Positions 1 through 9,292 of a stretch of DNA of 64,000 bases are shown in pieces (position 1 is the stretch's first letter; the number at the start of each line of letters is the position of its first letter). Position numbers and translations under genes: made by a program. Under the pieces are notes generated by a model, which ran no database searches, was not told the DNA's origin, and saw nothing but the letters and a program-made list of their open reading frames with translations. This DNA comes from Pararhodobacter sp. SW119 (GTDB lineage: Bacteria > Pseudomonadota > Alphaproteobacteria > Rhodobacterales > Rhodobacteraceae): contig NZ_JADDJF010000005.1 of NCBI RefSeq assembly GCF_017811755.1, positions 105,315 through 169,314 on the forward strand. The letters are read 5' to 3'.

Positions 1-1778
1 GGGCCGATCGGCGTCTCGTAACGCAGACCGACGCCTGCGCCCGCATGCCAACCGGACCGACCGCCAAAGGCACGCTCTGCGACGTAGCCGGCATCTGCGA
101 AAGCGACCGCCGCAATGGAGTCGGTCATTCGCGCCCGCACCTCGCCCGAAATCGCGGCAAAGCCACGACCACCAGAACGGCCCGCCCCCGCGTCGATCCC
201 GAGGGATTCGTACGGCAGACCGCGCACGGTGCCGCCACCGCCCGAGTAGAACAGAAAATCGCGTGGCGTACGGTCGATCCCGCTGCCCAGGATTGCACCG
301 ACCTGCGCACGACCGGCCAGAACGACCCTGTCGGTGCCCAACCCTGTATAGGCGCGCGCGTCGACCGTCAGGCGCATCCCGTGGTCCGCCCCGGAAAAGC
401 CAAGGTAGGGTTTGATCTCACCCGCAAGGTAGGTGCCGCGCGTGGCATTGAGAGCGACGTCGCGCGTGTCGCGCTCGAAGCCGACCGGCAAGGCCATCGT
501 GGCGAAGTTCCGAGTAACCCGCGGCGTGCCGAAGCGCGCACGCTCGTAACGTAGAATAACCCCGGCGTTGCCGGTCAGTTGGTCGGAAAAACGATGCACG
601 AGTCGCAGCTCGGCCTGAACCGCCTCGGCCTCATAGTCGCGTTCGTCCAGTGTCGATGCACGCGCCCCCAGTTCCAGATCGGTATCGGGGGTGAAGGTCG
701 CCGGACGCGTGAAGCGGCCATCGACGGTGAAGCCGATCCCGCGCGACCGCGCCCCGATCCCCTCGATCGCCGCCTCAAGGCGCAAGCGTTCGGCGCCGCG
801 CAGCAGGTTGCGATGCAGCCAGAAGCCGGTCAGCCTCACCCCCGCCTCGGTGTCGAGCTCCGCACCAACGCCCAGCCGCCGCAGCGGCGCCTCCTCCAGC
901 AGCGCGTCGATATCGATCGTGCCGTCCGGATTGGCCGCATCCGCCGTCCGCAAGGCGACCGAATTGAACGTGCCTGTCCGGCGCAGGCGGGCTTCGGCGC
1001 GAGCTATCGCTTCAGGATCATGTATCTCGCCCACGGGCAGTCCGGCGATCGCGCGCACACGCTCGGGCCTCGTGCGCTCGGCACCCTGCGGCAGCAACGC
1101 GCCGAAGCGCAGCTGCGGCCCGGGCGACAGCTGCACGGCAACGTCGAGCCGCCTTGCAGGATGCACCGCCGTGACCTGCTGGGCGGACGGTTCGGCCAGC
1201 GCGTGACCGCGCGCGCGCCAGCCGTCCACCGCAAACTGCGTCGCATCACGGATCAGGGTGCTGCGGGCGGGCTCGCCGGTGGCAAATCCTTCGGGCAGCG
1301 TCGTTTCGGGGGTGAGCGGGGAGATTTCCGCCCGGCCGAATTGGAACCGAGGACCGGGATCAACCGTGACTACCACCTGCCCGATATTGCGCGGCGGGCG
1401 AAGGCTCGGGATTCCGGCCGCCTCGCGACCATCGAGTTGGACACTGATCTGCGGCGCGTAGTACCCCTGCTCATAGAGTAGGCCGATCAGGCGACCGTAC
1501 TCTGCCCGCGCTGCAGCCATCACGTCGAGCGGCTCAACGCGTCCCTCTTCGCGCAGACCGCCCAGCAGCGAATTCCGTTCAAGCGTTTCGCGCAGATCCG
1601 CCGGCGCGCCCGGCGCGCGAAACTCGAGCGTGTCGAACGCCCCCAGTGGCTGGAACGGGAAAGTGGTCAATCCCACGACCAGCACCGCGGCCACCGCACC
1701 GGAGCGCAGCGCCCCGCGCGCGGTGCGCCTTTGCCGGTTGCGATAGCTTTCTGCCACGTGCCCTACCCCATCACACAT
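1..1778 (-). CDS. tamA: Autotransporter assembly factor TamA (Omp85 family), C-terminus cut by window edge
   Basis: This frame is open from about 1778 to the window edge, about 592 codons. The N-terminus has a basic stretch and a hydrophobic signal-like segment, followed by POTRA-like material (LYEQGYYAPQISVQLDG, VVVTVDPGPRFQFG, a second LSPGPQLRFG unit). The C-terminal half alternates like a 16-strand barrel and carries the Omp85 lid signature GGGGTVRGLPYESLG. Family knowledge: TamA sits in the outer membrane and works with inner-membrane TamB to insert autotransporters and other outer-membrane proteins; tamB would be expected just beyond base 1. I chose ATG 1778 because GGAAGG lies a few bases upstream; ATG 1784 and GTG 1757 are in the same frame. 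It diverges from the MFS gene. The antisense plus-strand frames here are shadows. The assignment to TamA rather than another two-POTRA Omp85 protein is fairly sure. Confidence 0.85.
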   Translation of the reverse strand, partial: MCDGVGHVAESYRNRQRRTARGALRSGAVAAVLVVGLTTFPFQPLGAFDTLEFRAPGAPADLRETLERNSLLGGLREEGRVEPLDVMAAARAEYGRLIGLLYEQGYYAPQISVQLDGREAAGIPSLRPPRNIGQVVVTVDPGPRFQFGRAEISPLTPETTLPEGFATGEPARSTLIRDATQFAVDGWRARGHALAEPSAQQVTAVHPARRLDVAVQLSPGPQLRFGALLPQGAERTRPERVRAIAGLPVGEIHDPEAIARAEARLRRTGTFNSVALRTADAANPDGTIDIDALLEEAPLRRLGVGAELDTEAGVRLTGFWLHRNLLRGAERLRLEAAIEGIGARSRGIGFTVDGRFTRPATFTPDTDLELGARASTLDERDYEAEAVQAELRLVHRFSDQLTGNAGVILRYERARFGTPRVTRNFATMALPVGFERDTRDVALNATRGTYLAGEIKPYLGFSGADHGMRLTVDARAYTGLGTDRVVLAGRAQVGAILGSGIDRTPRDFLFYSGGGGTVRGLPYESLGIDAGAGRSGGRGFAAISGEVRARMTDSIAAVAFADAGYVAERAFGGRSGWHAGAGVGLRYETPIG

Positions 1779-1906
1779 CCCCATACCTTCCCATCATAGG
1801 ACACCAGTCGCAATGCTCAAGCACATCGAAAACGGGGTCGGTCCGACTTGACATTTCCGTGCGCGAGGACTTGGCTGCCGCGTCCGCAGTCATGCAGTGC
1901 CGCTTC

Positions 1907-3112
1907 ATGTCCACCAGCCAAACGTCGTTCTCCGCCGCCCCCTCCGTCGAGGGGTTGCGTACGCACTATCTGGTCATCGTGGCGATCAGCCTCTGCCACA
2001 TGATCAACGACGTGATGCAATCGGTGCTCGCAGCGATCTATCCGCTTCTGCAGGCCGAGTTCGCGCTGAGCTTTGCGCAGATCGGGCTCCTCACATTTGC
2101 CTTCATGGGGACCGCGTCGGTTCTGCAACCGCTGATTGGTCTGGCCACCGACCGCCGCCCGGTGCCGCTTTCGCTGGCCTTGGGAATGGCGTCGACTCTC
2201 CTTGGGTTGCTCTTCCTGGCCTTCGGGAACGCCTATGGCTGGTTGCTGTCGGGGGCGGCACTCATCGGCATCGGCTCGGCCGTTTTCCACCCCGAGGCAA
2301 GCCGCGTGGCCCGCGCCGCAGCGGGGGGGAAATTCGGAACGGCGCAATCGCTCTTTCAGGTCGGCGGCAACGTCGGCCATGCACTGGGACCGCTTCTGGC
2401 GGCGTTCATCGTCGTCCCGCTCGGCCGCGTGGCGGTGGGCGGCTTCGCCGTGCTGGCCTTGGCCGGCATGACGATCCTCGCCGCCGTGGGTCGCTGGCAC
2501 GAGGGGCACCGTCGGACGGCCGCAAGCCGACCCGCGCCGGCAAGCACTGCGCGGCTTCCGCGGGGCAAGGTTCTGCTGGCGATAACGGTGCTCGCCTTTC
2601 TCGTCTTTTCCAAGAACATCTACACCGCAAGCATCTCCAGCTATTACATCTTCTTCCTGATCGAGCGGTTCGACCTTTCGACGCAGGCCGCGCAACTGAT
2701 GCTTTTTCTTTTTCTCGCCGCCGCGGCGCTCGGCGTGATGCTGGGCGGCATTCTTGGCGACCGTTTCGGAACGCGCGGCGTGATCTGGTTCTCGATCCTG
2801 GGCGTGCTGCCCTTCACGCTCCTGCTGCCACATGTGTCGCTTCTGTGGACGGGCGTGCTGACTGTCGTGATCGGCTTCGTGCTCGCCTCAGCCTTTCCGG
2901 CAATCGTGGTTTTCGCTCAGGAACTGGTCCCCGGCCGCGTCGGCCTGATCGCCGGGCTGTTCTTTGGATTCGCCTTCGGGATCGGCGGGATCGCGGCAGC
3001 CGCACTGGGCGTGCTGGCCGACGCGCGCGGTATCGAGTTCGTCTACCAGGTTTGCGCCTATCTGCCTGTCCTGGGACTGCTGACCGTGTTCCTGCCATGG
3101 CTCAATCGCTGA
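1907..3112 (+). CDS. MFS transporter, fosmidomycin resistance (Fsr) type
   Basis: A 401-residue inner-membrane protein with about 12 hydrophobic segments. It has the Fsr-family opening ([19 protein letters not shown]), the loop motif GLATDRRP, and the central [19 protein letters not shown] stretch typical of Fsr-like major facilitator pumps. Family knowledge: Fsr proteins export fosmidomycin and probably other small compounds by proton antiport; the substrate here is not known. The frame is open back to 1646, but ATG 1907 (or 1892) gives the normal family N-terminus, with a short cytosolic lead before the first helix. No strong ribosome site is visible. It is monocistronic, divergent from tamA, and followed by a weak hairpin with a T run before ahcY. 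Confidence 0.88.
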   Translation: MSTSQTSFSAAPSVEGLRTHYLVIVAISLCHMINDVMQSVLAAIYPLLQAEFALSFAQIGLLTFAFMGTASVLQPLIGLATDRRPVPLSLALGMASTLLGLLFLAFGNAYGWLLSGAALIGIGSAVFHPEASRVARAAAGGKFGTAQSLFQVGGNVGHALGPLLAAFIVVPLGRVAVGGFAVLALAGMTILAAVGRWHEGHRRTAASRPAPASTARLPRGKVLLAITVLAFLVFSKNIYTASISSYYIFFLIERFDLSTQAAQLMLFLFLAAAALGVMLGGILGDRFGTRGVIWFSILGVLPFTLLLPHVSLLWTGVLTVVIGFVLASAFPAIVVFAQELVPGRVGLIAGLFFGFAFGIGGIAAAALGVLADARGIEFVYQVCAYLPVLGLLTVFLPWLNR

Positions 3113-3156
3113 GCTTACCGCACCACACCTGACCTGGAGCCGAATTCTCCGCCCAT

Positions 3157-3180
3157 CTCTCGTCGCAAGGGAGCTTTTTT
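3157..3180 (+). terminator. Weak candidate intrinsic terminator after the MFS gene
   Basis: CTCTC at 3157 can pair with GGGAG at 3169 (five pairs, one wobble, seven-base loop), and six T residues end at 3180. The stem is short, so the call rests mainly on the T run and on the position between the MFS stop and ahcY. Confidence 0.35.
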
Positions 3181-3233
3181 CGCCCGTCGCATTCCCCCGC
3201 TTACTTCCGCAGCACCCGCAAAATGCCGTTGCC

Positions 3234-3262
3234 TTGTCACCCCAGGGTCCGGGTGCTATCTG
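3234..3262 (+). promoter_or_regulatory. Candidate sigma-70 promoter for ahcY
   Basis: TTGTCA at 3234-3239 and TATCTG at 3257-3262 are 17 bases apart and lie about 35 bases before the ahcY start. I looked for a SAH or SAM riboswitch in the same leader and could not recognise one. Confidence 0.4.
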
Positions 3263-3296
3263 CCCGTCGACCCATTCAGGCAAGGAGCATCACACC

Positions 3297-4688
3297 ATGG
3301 TGCAGGATTTCGTCGTCAAGGACATCGCACTCACCGATTACGGCCGCAAGGAAATCGACATCGCCGAGACCGAGATGCCCGGCCTGATCGCGCTGCGCGA
3401 GGAGTACGGCGAGAGCCAGCCACTCAAGGGCGCGCGCATCGCGGGGTCCCTGCACATGACGATCCAGACCGCAGTGCTGATCGAGACGCTGAGCGCGCTG
3501 GGGGCGGATGTCCGCTGGGCGTCGTGCAACATCTTCTCGACCCAGGATCATGCCGCCGCCGCCATCGCTTCGGGCGGCACGCCGGTTTTTGCCGTCAAGG
3601 GCGAGACGCTGGAGGATTACTGGGCCTATACCGACAAGATCTTCCAGTTCGAGGGTGGCGCGAACATGATCCTCGACGACGGCGGGGATGCAACGCTCTA
3701 CATCCTCATCGGTGCGCGGGTCGAGGCCGGCGAGGAGGACCTGATCGCCACGCCGACGAGCGAGGAGGAGGAATTCCTTTTCGCCCAGATCCGCAAGCGG
3801 CTGAAGGAAAGCCCCGGCTGGTTCACCAAGCAGCGCGACGCGATCCGCGGCGTTTCCGAGGAGACGACGACCGGCGTGCATCGGCTCTACGAGTTGCACA
3901 AGAAGGGGCTGCTGCCCTTCCCGGCGATCAACGTCAACGACAGCGTGACGAAGTCGAAATTCGACAACAAGTACGGCTGCAAGGAAAGCCTGGTCGACGG
4001 TATCCGGCGTGCGACCGACACGATGATGGCCGGCAAGGTCGCCGTGGTCTGCGGTTATGGCGACGTCGGCAAGGGCTCGGCCGCGTCACTGCGCGGCGCG
4101 GGCGCGCGCGTCGTGGTGACCGAGGTCGACCCGATCTGCGCGCTGCAGGCAGCGATGGACGGCTATCAGGTCGTGACGCTTGAAGATGTCGTTGAAACCG
4201 CTGATATCTTCATTACCGCGACCGGCAACAAGGATGTCATCCGCGTCGACCATATGCGCGCGATGAAGGACATGGCGATCGTCGGCAACATCGGCCATTT
4301 CGACAACGAGATTCAGGTCGCGGCGCTGAAGAACCACAAGTGGACCAACATCAAGGACCAGGTGGATATGATCGAGATGCCCTCGGGCAACCGGATCATC
4401 CTGCTGTCCGAGGGGCGGCTGCTGAACCTGGGCAACGCCACCGGGCATCCCAGCTTCGTGATGTCGGCGTCGTTCACCAACCAGGTGCTGGCGCAGATCG
4501 AACTGTGGACCAAGGGCCAGGAGTATCAGCCCGGCGTCTACATCCTGCCCAAGGCGCTTGACGAGAAGGTCGCGCGACTGCATCTGGGACGGATCGGCGT
4601 GAAGCTGACCGAACTGAAACCGGATCAGGCGGCCTATATCGGGGTCACCCCGGAAGGCCCCTTCAAGCCGGAACATTACCGCTATTGA
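3297..4688 (+). CDS. ahcY: Adenosylhomocysteinase (S-adenosyl-L-homocysteine hydrolase)
   Basis: 463 residues. The enzyme reversibly splits S-adenosylhomocysteine into adenosine and homocysteine, using tightly bound NAD, and so relieves product inhibition of methyltransferases. Seen in the sequence: [15 protein letters not shown] and [15 protein letters not shown] near the N-terminus, the NAD-binding [28 protein letters not shown], and the conserved ending KPEHYRY. The start is ATG 3297, with AAGGAG nine bases upstream; the longer frame from 3234 adds 21 residues with no family match. The gene appears to be transcribed alone and converges on the histidine kinase gene. Confidence 0.97.
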   Translation: MVQDFVVKDIALTDYGRKEIDIAETEMPGLIALREEYGESQPLKGARIAGSLHMTIQTAVLIETLSALGADVRWASCNIFSTQDHAAAAIASGGTPVFAVKGETLEDYWAYTDKIFQFEGGANMILDDGGDATLYILIGARVEAGEEDLIATPTSEEEEFLFAQIRKRLKESPGWFTKQRDAIRGVSEETTTGVHRLYELHKKGLLPFPAINVNDSVTKSKFDNKYGCKESLVDGIRRATDTMMAGKVAVVCGYGDVGKGSAASLRGAGARVVVTEVDPICALQAAMDGYQVVTLEDVVETADIFITATGNKDVIRVDHMRAMKDMAIVGNIGHFDNEIQVAALKNHKWTNIKDQVDMIEMPSGNRIILLSEGRLLNLGNATGHPSFVMSASFTNQVLAQIELWTKGQEYQPGVYILPKALDEKVARLHLGRIGVKLTELKPDQAAYIGVTPEGPFKPEHYRY

Positions 4689-4808
4689 CCCCGTCCGATG
4701 CGCCGCTCGGCAGGGGCTGAAGGATCACGCGCCGACCCGAGTGGCTTGCGGAGGAACGCGCCCGGTTGACCTCGCCAATCGGCGGGCGCCGAGAGACCGG
4801 AGCAGGCG

Positions 4809-7538
4809 TCAGCCGGGAGTGCGGAAGGCAGCGAGCACCTCGATCAGCGCCTTCTTGCGGAAAGGCTTGGTTAGGGTTTGCGCGAAGCCGCAGGCGGCAT
4901 GCTCGGCGACCTCGTGGGCCATGGCGGCGGCGGTGATGGCCGCGGCGGGCGGCAGCAACACGCCCTCGGCCAGGGCGCGCGCCTGCAGGGTCGCCAGCGC
5001 GGTACGGCCGTCCATGTCGGGCATGTTGATATCGAAAAGCAACGCGTCGAACCGACCCGGCGCCCAGGCGGCGCAGGCGGCGCGGCCGTCTTCGGCATAG
5101 ACCGCATCGATCCCGAGCGACTGAAGCATCTTCTGAAGGATGATCAGGTTGGTGCGATTGTCCTCGGCCACCAGAACGCGCATCCCGGTCAGCGGATCCG
5201 GGGTCGGCGCGGCGCCATCGGTCATTGCCGCGTCGTGGTCCACCTCAATCGCCTCGGCGATGGGCAAGGGCAGTTCGACGGTGATCTGAGTGCCCTCTCC
5301 CTCGGCGCTGTCGATCACGACGGTGCCCTGCATCAGATCCACCAGGCGCCGCACGATCGACAGACCCAGCCCGGTCCCGCCGTAGCGCCGCGCGATCGAA
5401 CTGTCCGCCTGCACGAAGGGCTGAAAGACCCGCGCCGCCTGTTCGGCGCTCATGCCGATGCCGGTGTCGCGAACGGACAGCCGCAGCGGGGCCTCCTGGG
5501 CGTTCTCGATCCGCATTGTCACCGAGCCATTGTCGGTGAACTTGACCGCGTTCGAGACGAGGTTGTTCACGATCTGCGCCACGCGGTTGGAATCGCCCAG
5601 CCGCAACGGGCCATTCGGCGGACGGACCTCAAGCCTGCAATCCAGGCCCTTTTCCTGCGCGCGCGGATGGTGCAGCGCACAGGTGCGTTGCGCGATCAGG
5701 CCCGGCGCGAAAGGTGCGACATCGAATTCCAGACGCCCTACGTCGATCCGCGACAGGTCCAGCACGTCGTTCAGCACGCCCAGAAGCGCCTCGCCTGAAT
5801 CGCGGATGATCCCGATCTTTTCGCACAACTCCGGGTTATCGGCGGTTTCGTGGATCAGTTCGGCCATGCCGAGGATCCCGTTCAGCGGCGTGCGGATCTC
5901 GTGGCTCATCATCGCCAAGAAATCCGACTTGGCCTTGCTGGCCTCCTCGGCGCGCATGCGCATCTCGTAGAGTTGCGTGATGTCACTGCCGGCACCACGA
6001 TAGCCGGCGAACCGTCCCTCGGCGTCGAACATCGGCTCGCCGTCGATCTGCAGCCACTGGACGTTGCCGTTGCGGCGGCGGATGCCGTAGACGAACTCGG
6101 AAAGGGGTTGCCGCGCAGCGATGGCCTCGTCGAAAGCCTTGAACCCGTCGCCGACCGTCACGAATTCCGAACCGGCGCGAAGCTCGGCGAAGCGGCGCCC
6201 GAGGACGCGCTTCGGGTCCAGCCCGGTGATCAGGTCGTAGCTTTTCGAGAGGTGCGAGAAGCGTAGATCGGCATCGACCTCCCATATCCACGATCGGCTG
6301 AGGCGGGCCATGTGCCTGTAGCGTTCGGTCGTGGCGCGGCTATCGGTGATTGCCTGCTTCAGCGCGCGCTCGGTCTCGATCTGTTCGGTGATGTCGGTAA
6401 TTGCGCAGACGACCGCGGCCCCCATCGGCCGGCGCGGCAAGGGGGCGGCATTGACCGACAGCATCCGCCAACGACCATCCGGCAGGCGCAGCGCGTGGCG
6501 CAGGTCACAAACCGGTTCACCCGTGGCCATGATCGATTCGAAGGGCAATTCGGCCGGGTCAATCGGCCCGCCGTCCAGCCCCGCGATCTGCCAGCATTCG
6601 TCATGCAGATAGCGCCCGATCAGCGAGCCGTCCCGCAGTCCCAGGATGCGCGCCGCCTCGCAATTGGCGAAGACGATCCGCGCCTCCGTGTCGACGGCGA
6701 TGATGCCCGAGACGCTGGTTTCGGTCAGCGTGTGCAGCAGCTCGGTTTCGGCCGCCAGCGCGTGTTCCAGGTTCCGCCGGGCTGAGACGTCGACATGCAC
6801 CCCGGCCATGCGCATCGGCTGGCCGGATTCGTCACGGTCGAGGACCCTGCCGGTCGACAGGACATGCACCCAGTGACCATCCCGATGGCGGAAGCGGAAT
6901 TCGTATTCGAATTGCTCGGCTTCGCCGCGCAGAACCGTGTCCAGCGCGGCGGTGACGCGCGGAAAGTCCTGCGGATGGATGAGGTTGCGCCAGACGTCGA
7001 TCGTCACCGGTTCCAGTTCGGCCGCGGTGTATCCGATCATGCCCGCCCAAATGTCGTTGATCCGGTTGAGGCCGCTGGTCACGTCCCATTCCCAGGTGCC
7101 GATCCGCGCGCCCGCGATCACGTCATCGCGCCGCGCCCGCGCCTCGATCATCTCGGAGATGTCGACCTGCACCGCCACGAAACCCTGCAGCTTGCCGCGC
7201 GGGTCATGCAGGGGCTGGATGTCCAGATCGACCCAGTAGGTTTCGCCCCATCTATTGCGGTTCTCGATCTGGGCGCGGACGGGGCGCTCGGCGGCCAGCG
7301 CCGCGGCGATCCGGCGCAGGGTGGCACGATCGGTGCGCTCGAAGTGGAACAGCCGGCCCGGATGCTGGCCGCGCACCTCGTCCAGCGTGTAGCCCGTCAG
7401 GCGCGTGAAGGCGAGGTTGACCCACTGGATCCGACGCGCCGCATCGGTCGTGATGACGGTTGTCCCCATGTTCTCGGCGACGGCCTCAAAGCGTGCCGCG
7501 GCATCGAAGTCGTCGCTCAGTGGCATCGTCGCGGGCAT
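4809..7538 (-). CDS. Hybrid sensor histidine kinase with four PAS domains and a receiver domain
   Basis: 909 residues, apparently cytoplasmic (no membrane segment or signal peptide). Four successive PAS/PAC units fill roughly residues 10-535 (for example TRLTGYTLDEVRGQHPG followed by WVDLDIQPLHDPRGK). Next come a HisKA dimerisation domain with the phospho-accepting His about residue 546 in SHEIRTPLNG, an ATPase domain (NNLVSNAVKFT, DTGIGM, GGTGLGLSIV), and a C-terminal receiver with DINMPDMDG and KPF. The layout predicts phosphotransfer from His to its own Asp and then to an unknown partner; no histidine phosphotransferase or output regulator is adjacent. I placed the start at ATG 7538 because GGATCGAG precedes it; an in-frame GTG at 7565 would add nine residues. 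The ligand is unknown. Confidence 0.92.
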   Translation of the reverse strand: MPATMPLSDDFDAAARFEAVAENMGTTVITTDAARRIQWVNLAFTRLTGYTLDEVRGQHPGRLFHFERTDRATLRRIAAALAAERPVRAQIENRNRWGETYWVDLDIQPLHDPRGKLQGFVAVQVDISEMIEARARRDDVIAGARIGTWEWDVTSGLNRINDIWAGMIGYTAAELEPVTIDVWRNLIHPQDFPRVTAALDTVLRGEAEQFEYEFRFRHRDGHWVHVLSTGRVLDRDESGQPMRMAGVHVDVSARRNLEHALAAETELLHTLTETSVSGIIAVDTEARIVFANCEAARILGLRDGSLIGRYLHDECWQIAGLDGGPIDPAELPFESIMATGEPVCDLRHALRLPDGRWRMLSVNAAPLPRRPMGAAVVCAITDITEQIETERALKQAITDSRATTERYRHMARLSRSWIWEVDADLRFSHLSKSYDLITGLDPKRVLGRRFAELRAGSEFVTVGDGFKAFDEAIAARQPLSEFVYGIRRRNGNVQWLQIDGEPMFDAEGRFAGYRGAGSDITQLYEMRMRAEEASKAKSDFLAMMSHEIRTPLNGILGMAELIHETADNPELCEKIGIIRDSGEALLGVLNDVLDLSRIDVGRLEFDVAPFAPGLIAQRTCALHHPRAQEKGLDCRLEVRPPNGPLRLGDSNRVAQIVNNLVSNAVKFTDNGSVTMRIENAQEAPLRLSVRDTGIGMSAEQAARVFQPFVQADSSIARRYGGTGLGLSIVRRLVDLMQGTVVIDSAEGEGTQITVELPLPIAEAIEVDHDAAMTDGAAPTPDPLTGMRVLVAEDNRTNLIILQKMLQSLGIDAVYAEDGRAACAAWAPGRFDALLFDINMPDMDGRTALATLQARALAEGVLLPPAAAITAAAMAHEVAEHAACGFAQTLTKPFRKKALIEVLAAFRTPG

Positions 7539-7667
7539 GTCACTCGATCCTGAACCGCGGGTCACGCGCGAAGGCGTTCCCCTTCCCTGACCGCAGGGTT
7601 GCAGGATCGGACAGCGGGCCTAAGCAAGGGTTAAAGGCGGCAAGCGCAGATGCGCCGGCACCGTGAT

Positions 7668-7907
7668 TCAGCGCGGATCGGGGCGTCCCTGGTCTTGCAG
7701 GATTTCCTCCAGCGCCAGAAGCCAGCGATCGTAGTAGTCCGATCCGTCGGGTGCGGCGCCCTGCAGCGCCCGACCCAGGGTCGTAGACCATTCCGGCCAG
7801 TCGTAGAGCCCGGCATCGTGCGCCGCGACCGCCAGCGCGAAGGCACGGGCCTGCCAGGGCGCCTCAAACGGGGCATCGGGGGCGGGCGGCAGGTCAGATC
7901 GGCTCAA
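7668..7907 (-). CDS. Nitrile hydratase accessory/activator protein (NHase beta N-terminus-like)
   Basis: A 79-residue protein resembling the N-terminal part of a nitrile hydratase beta subunit: FEAPWQARAFALAVAAHDAGLYDWPEW, then SDYYDRWLLALEEIL. Family knowledge: such small proteins (P14K/NhlE type) act as metallochaperones or self-subunit-swapping activators that load cobalt into the alpha subunit. No ATG is available; the best start is TTG 7907, with GGGAG eight bases upstream, overlapping the last 14 bases of the beta gene, which suggests coupled translation. The longer frame running back through the beta gene is a shadow. Confidence 0.8.
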   Translation of the reverse strand: MSRSDLPPAPDAPFEAPWQARAFALAVAAHDAGLYDWPEWSTTLGRALQGAAPDGSDYYDRWLLALEEILQDQGRPDPR

Positions 7908-8526
7908 GATAGCTCTCCCATGCGTCGACCGAAACCGAAGTCCCCGGCTCGGCATCCGGCCCCCAGAGGTCGGCGCCGTCGAAAACGACGGTATAGAGCC
8001 GCTCGGGCGCGTCGCCCTGTCCGTGGGCATTCGCATCGGGCAGCACGAAGCCGCCATGCTCCGCCTCGACGATACCGGCGTGGCCCCGGACGTAGCGTGG
8101 TAGCCGGGTGTGCCCGCGCGGATGGATGTTGCGCGCCCGCACCCGATCGCCGGGCCGAAAACGCGGCGGGCCCGCGATGGGGCGCGTGTAGTCGGTCCCG
8201 GCGGCCAGAACCTGCGCCACCGCACCGGGCGCAAGGCGCCGCGGATGCGGAACAGATGCGGCGGGGTCCAGCAAGCCGTGCCGATCGAGCAGCGCCTCAA
8301 GCCCGCGAATCCATATTTCGTAATAGCTCGAAGAAAGATAGACGGCCGGGGGCAGGCTCTCGCGGGCATGCCGGCTTTCGTCGATATTCCAGTGCCCAAG
8401 GGCACCAGTGGCCAGAGTCAGGCCCAGCGCGCGCGCCTCCCACGCGGCATGGAACACGGGTTCATTGACTTCGGGTCGAACCGGGCCGAAACCCATCTGA
8501 CCGCCCAGATCCTGCGGCCCGTTCAA
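7894..8526 (-). CDS. nthB: Nitrile hydratase subunit beta
   Basis: 210 residues. It begins [16 protein letters not shown], the characteristic NHase beta start, continues with [26 protein letters not shown], and ends in the SH3-like barrel ([27 protein letters not shown] ... LYTVVFDG). Together with the alpha chain it hydrates nitriles to amides in the cytoplasm. The ATG overlaps the alpha stop codon (ATGA), so the two chains should be made in equal amounts. No amidase gene is adjacent, so the amide product must be processed elsewhere or released. Confidence 0.93.
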   Translation of the reverse strand: MNGPQDLGGQMGFGPVRPEVNEPVFHAAWEARALGLTLATGALGHWNIDESRHARESLPPAVYLSSSYYEIWIRGLEALLDRHGLLDPAASVPHPRRLAPGAVAQVLAAGTDYTRPIAGPPRFRPGDRVRARNIHPRGHTRLPRYVRGHAGIVEAEHGGFVLPDANAHGQGDAPERLYTVVFDGADLWGPDAEPGTSVSVDAWESYLEPI

Positions 8527-9143
8527 CCTGACACCCGTTCCGGCGCAACCGGAAGCCCGGTCCCGACCATCGAATCACGGGTGATGAGCGCGGCCAACTC
8601 GTCGACAGTCATCTCCTCGGTCCCCTCGGGGCGCATCGGGATCACCAGATAGCGCAGTTCAGCCGTCGAATCCCAGACCCGGATCTGCACCTGCGGCGGC
8701 AACTCCAGCCCGAATTCCGCCAGCACCGCGCGCGGCTCGATCACCGCGCGCGACCGGTAGGCAGGCGATTTGTACCAGACCGGCGGCAGACCCAGGACAG
8801 GCCACGGATAGCAGGAGCAAAGCGTGCAGACGATGAGGTTGTGGAGAGTGGGTGTATTGAAGACCGCCTGCATGTGTTCGCCCTGCCGGCCGGCATAACC
8901 CATCGACCCGATTGCCGCGGTCGCATCGCGCGCAAGCCAATCCGCGAACTCGGGATCTGTCCAGGCGCGCGCCACGACCGCGGCGCCGGTTCGCGGGCCC
9001 ACCTTCTCGGCGTAGGTTTCGATGATCGCGTCGACCGCTGCGGGGTCGACCAGACCCTGCGCGACCAGGCGCTCCTCAAGCTGGCGCACCCGTTCGGTCA
9101 TCGGATCGGGCGGCGCGTCATGATGGGGGTGATCATGGGGCAT
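8523..9143 (-). CDS. nthA: Nitrile hydratase subunit alpha, cobalt type
   Basis: 206 residues. The metal-binding claw is VCTLCSCY, with cysteines at residues 106, 109 and 111. The threonine in the second position marks the cobalt class, while iron enzymes have serine there. In the family, the second and third of these cysteines are oxidised to sulfinic and sulfenic forms. The chain starts with a His-rich lead ([10 protein letters not shown]) that might help bind metal, although no experiment supports this here. It is first in a tight alpha-beta-activator operon and diverges from pcaB across about 150 bases. Confidence 0.94.
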   Translation of the reverse strand: MPHDHPHHDAPPDPMTERVRQLEERLVAQGLVDPAAVDAIIETYAEKVGPRTGAAVVARAWTDPEFADWLARDATAAIGSMGYAGRQGEHMQAVFNTPTLHNLIVCTLCSCYPWPVLGLPPVWYKSPAYRSRAVIEPRAVLAEFGLELPPQVQIRVWDSTAELRYLVIPMRPEGTEEMTVDELAALITRDSMVGTGLPVAPERVSG

Positions 9144-9292
9144 GGGCGGCCTCGGCTGGTTGCACGCGCAAGGATAAGCCGGAACCGCAGGCCTGTGAAC
9201 CCGGATCGCACGTCAACGACACAAACCCGCGCCGACCGACATTGGCCGCAAGACCGCTTGCGCAGCGGCGCGAAATCTGGCCGGGTGGACGC

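Noticed and set aside
579..1481. Plus-strand frames in the first 1.5 kb
   Set aside because: The minus strand encodes a well-matched TamA barrel over the same bases.
3113..3296. SAH or SAM riboswitch before ahcY
   Set aside because: I could not find the conserved paired elements of known SAH or SAM-II/SAM-SAH riboswitches in this leader.
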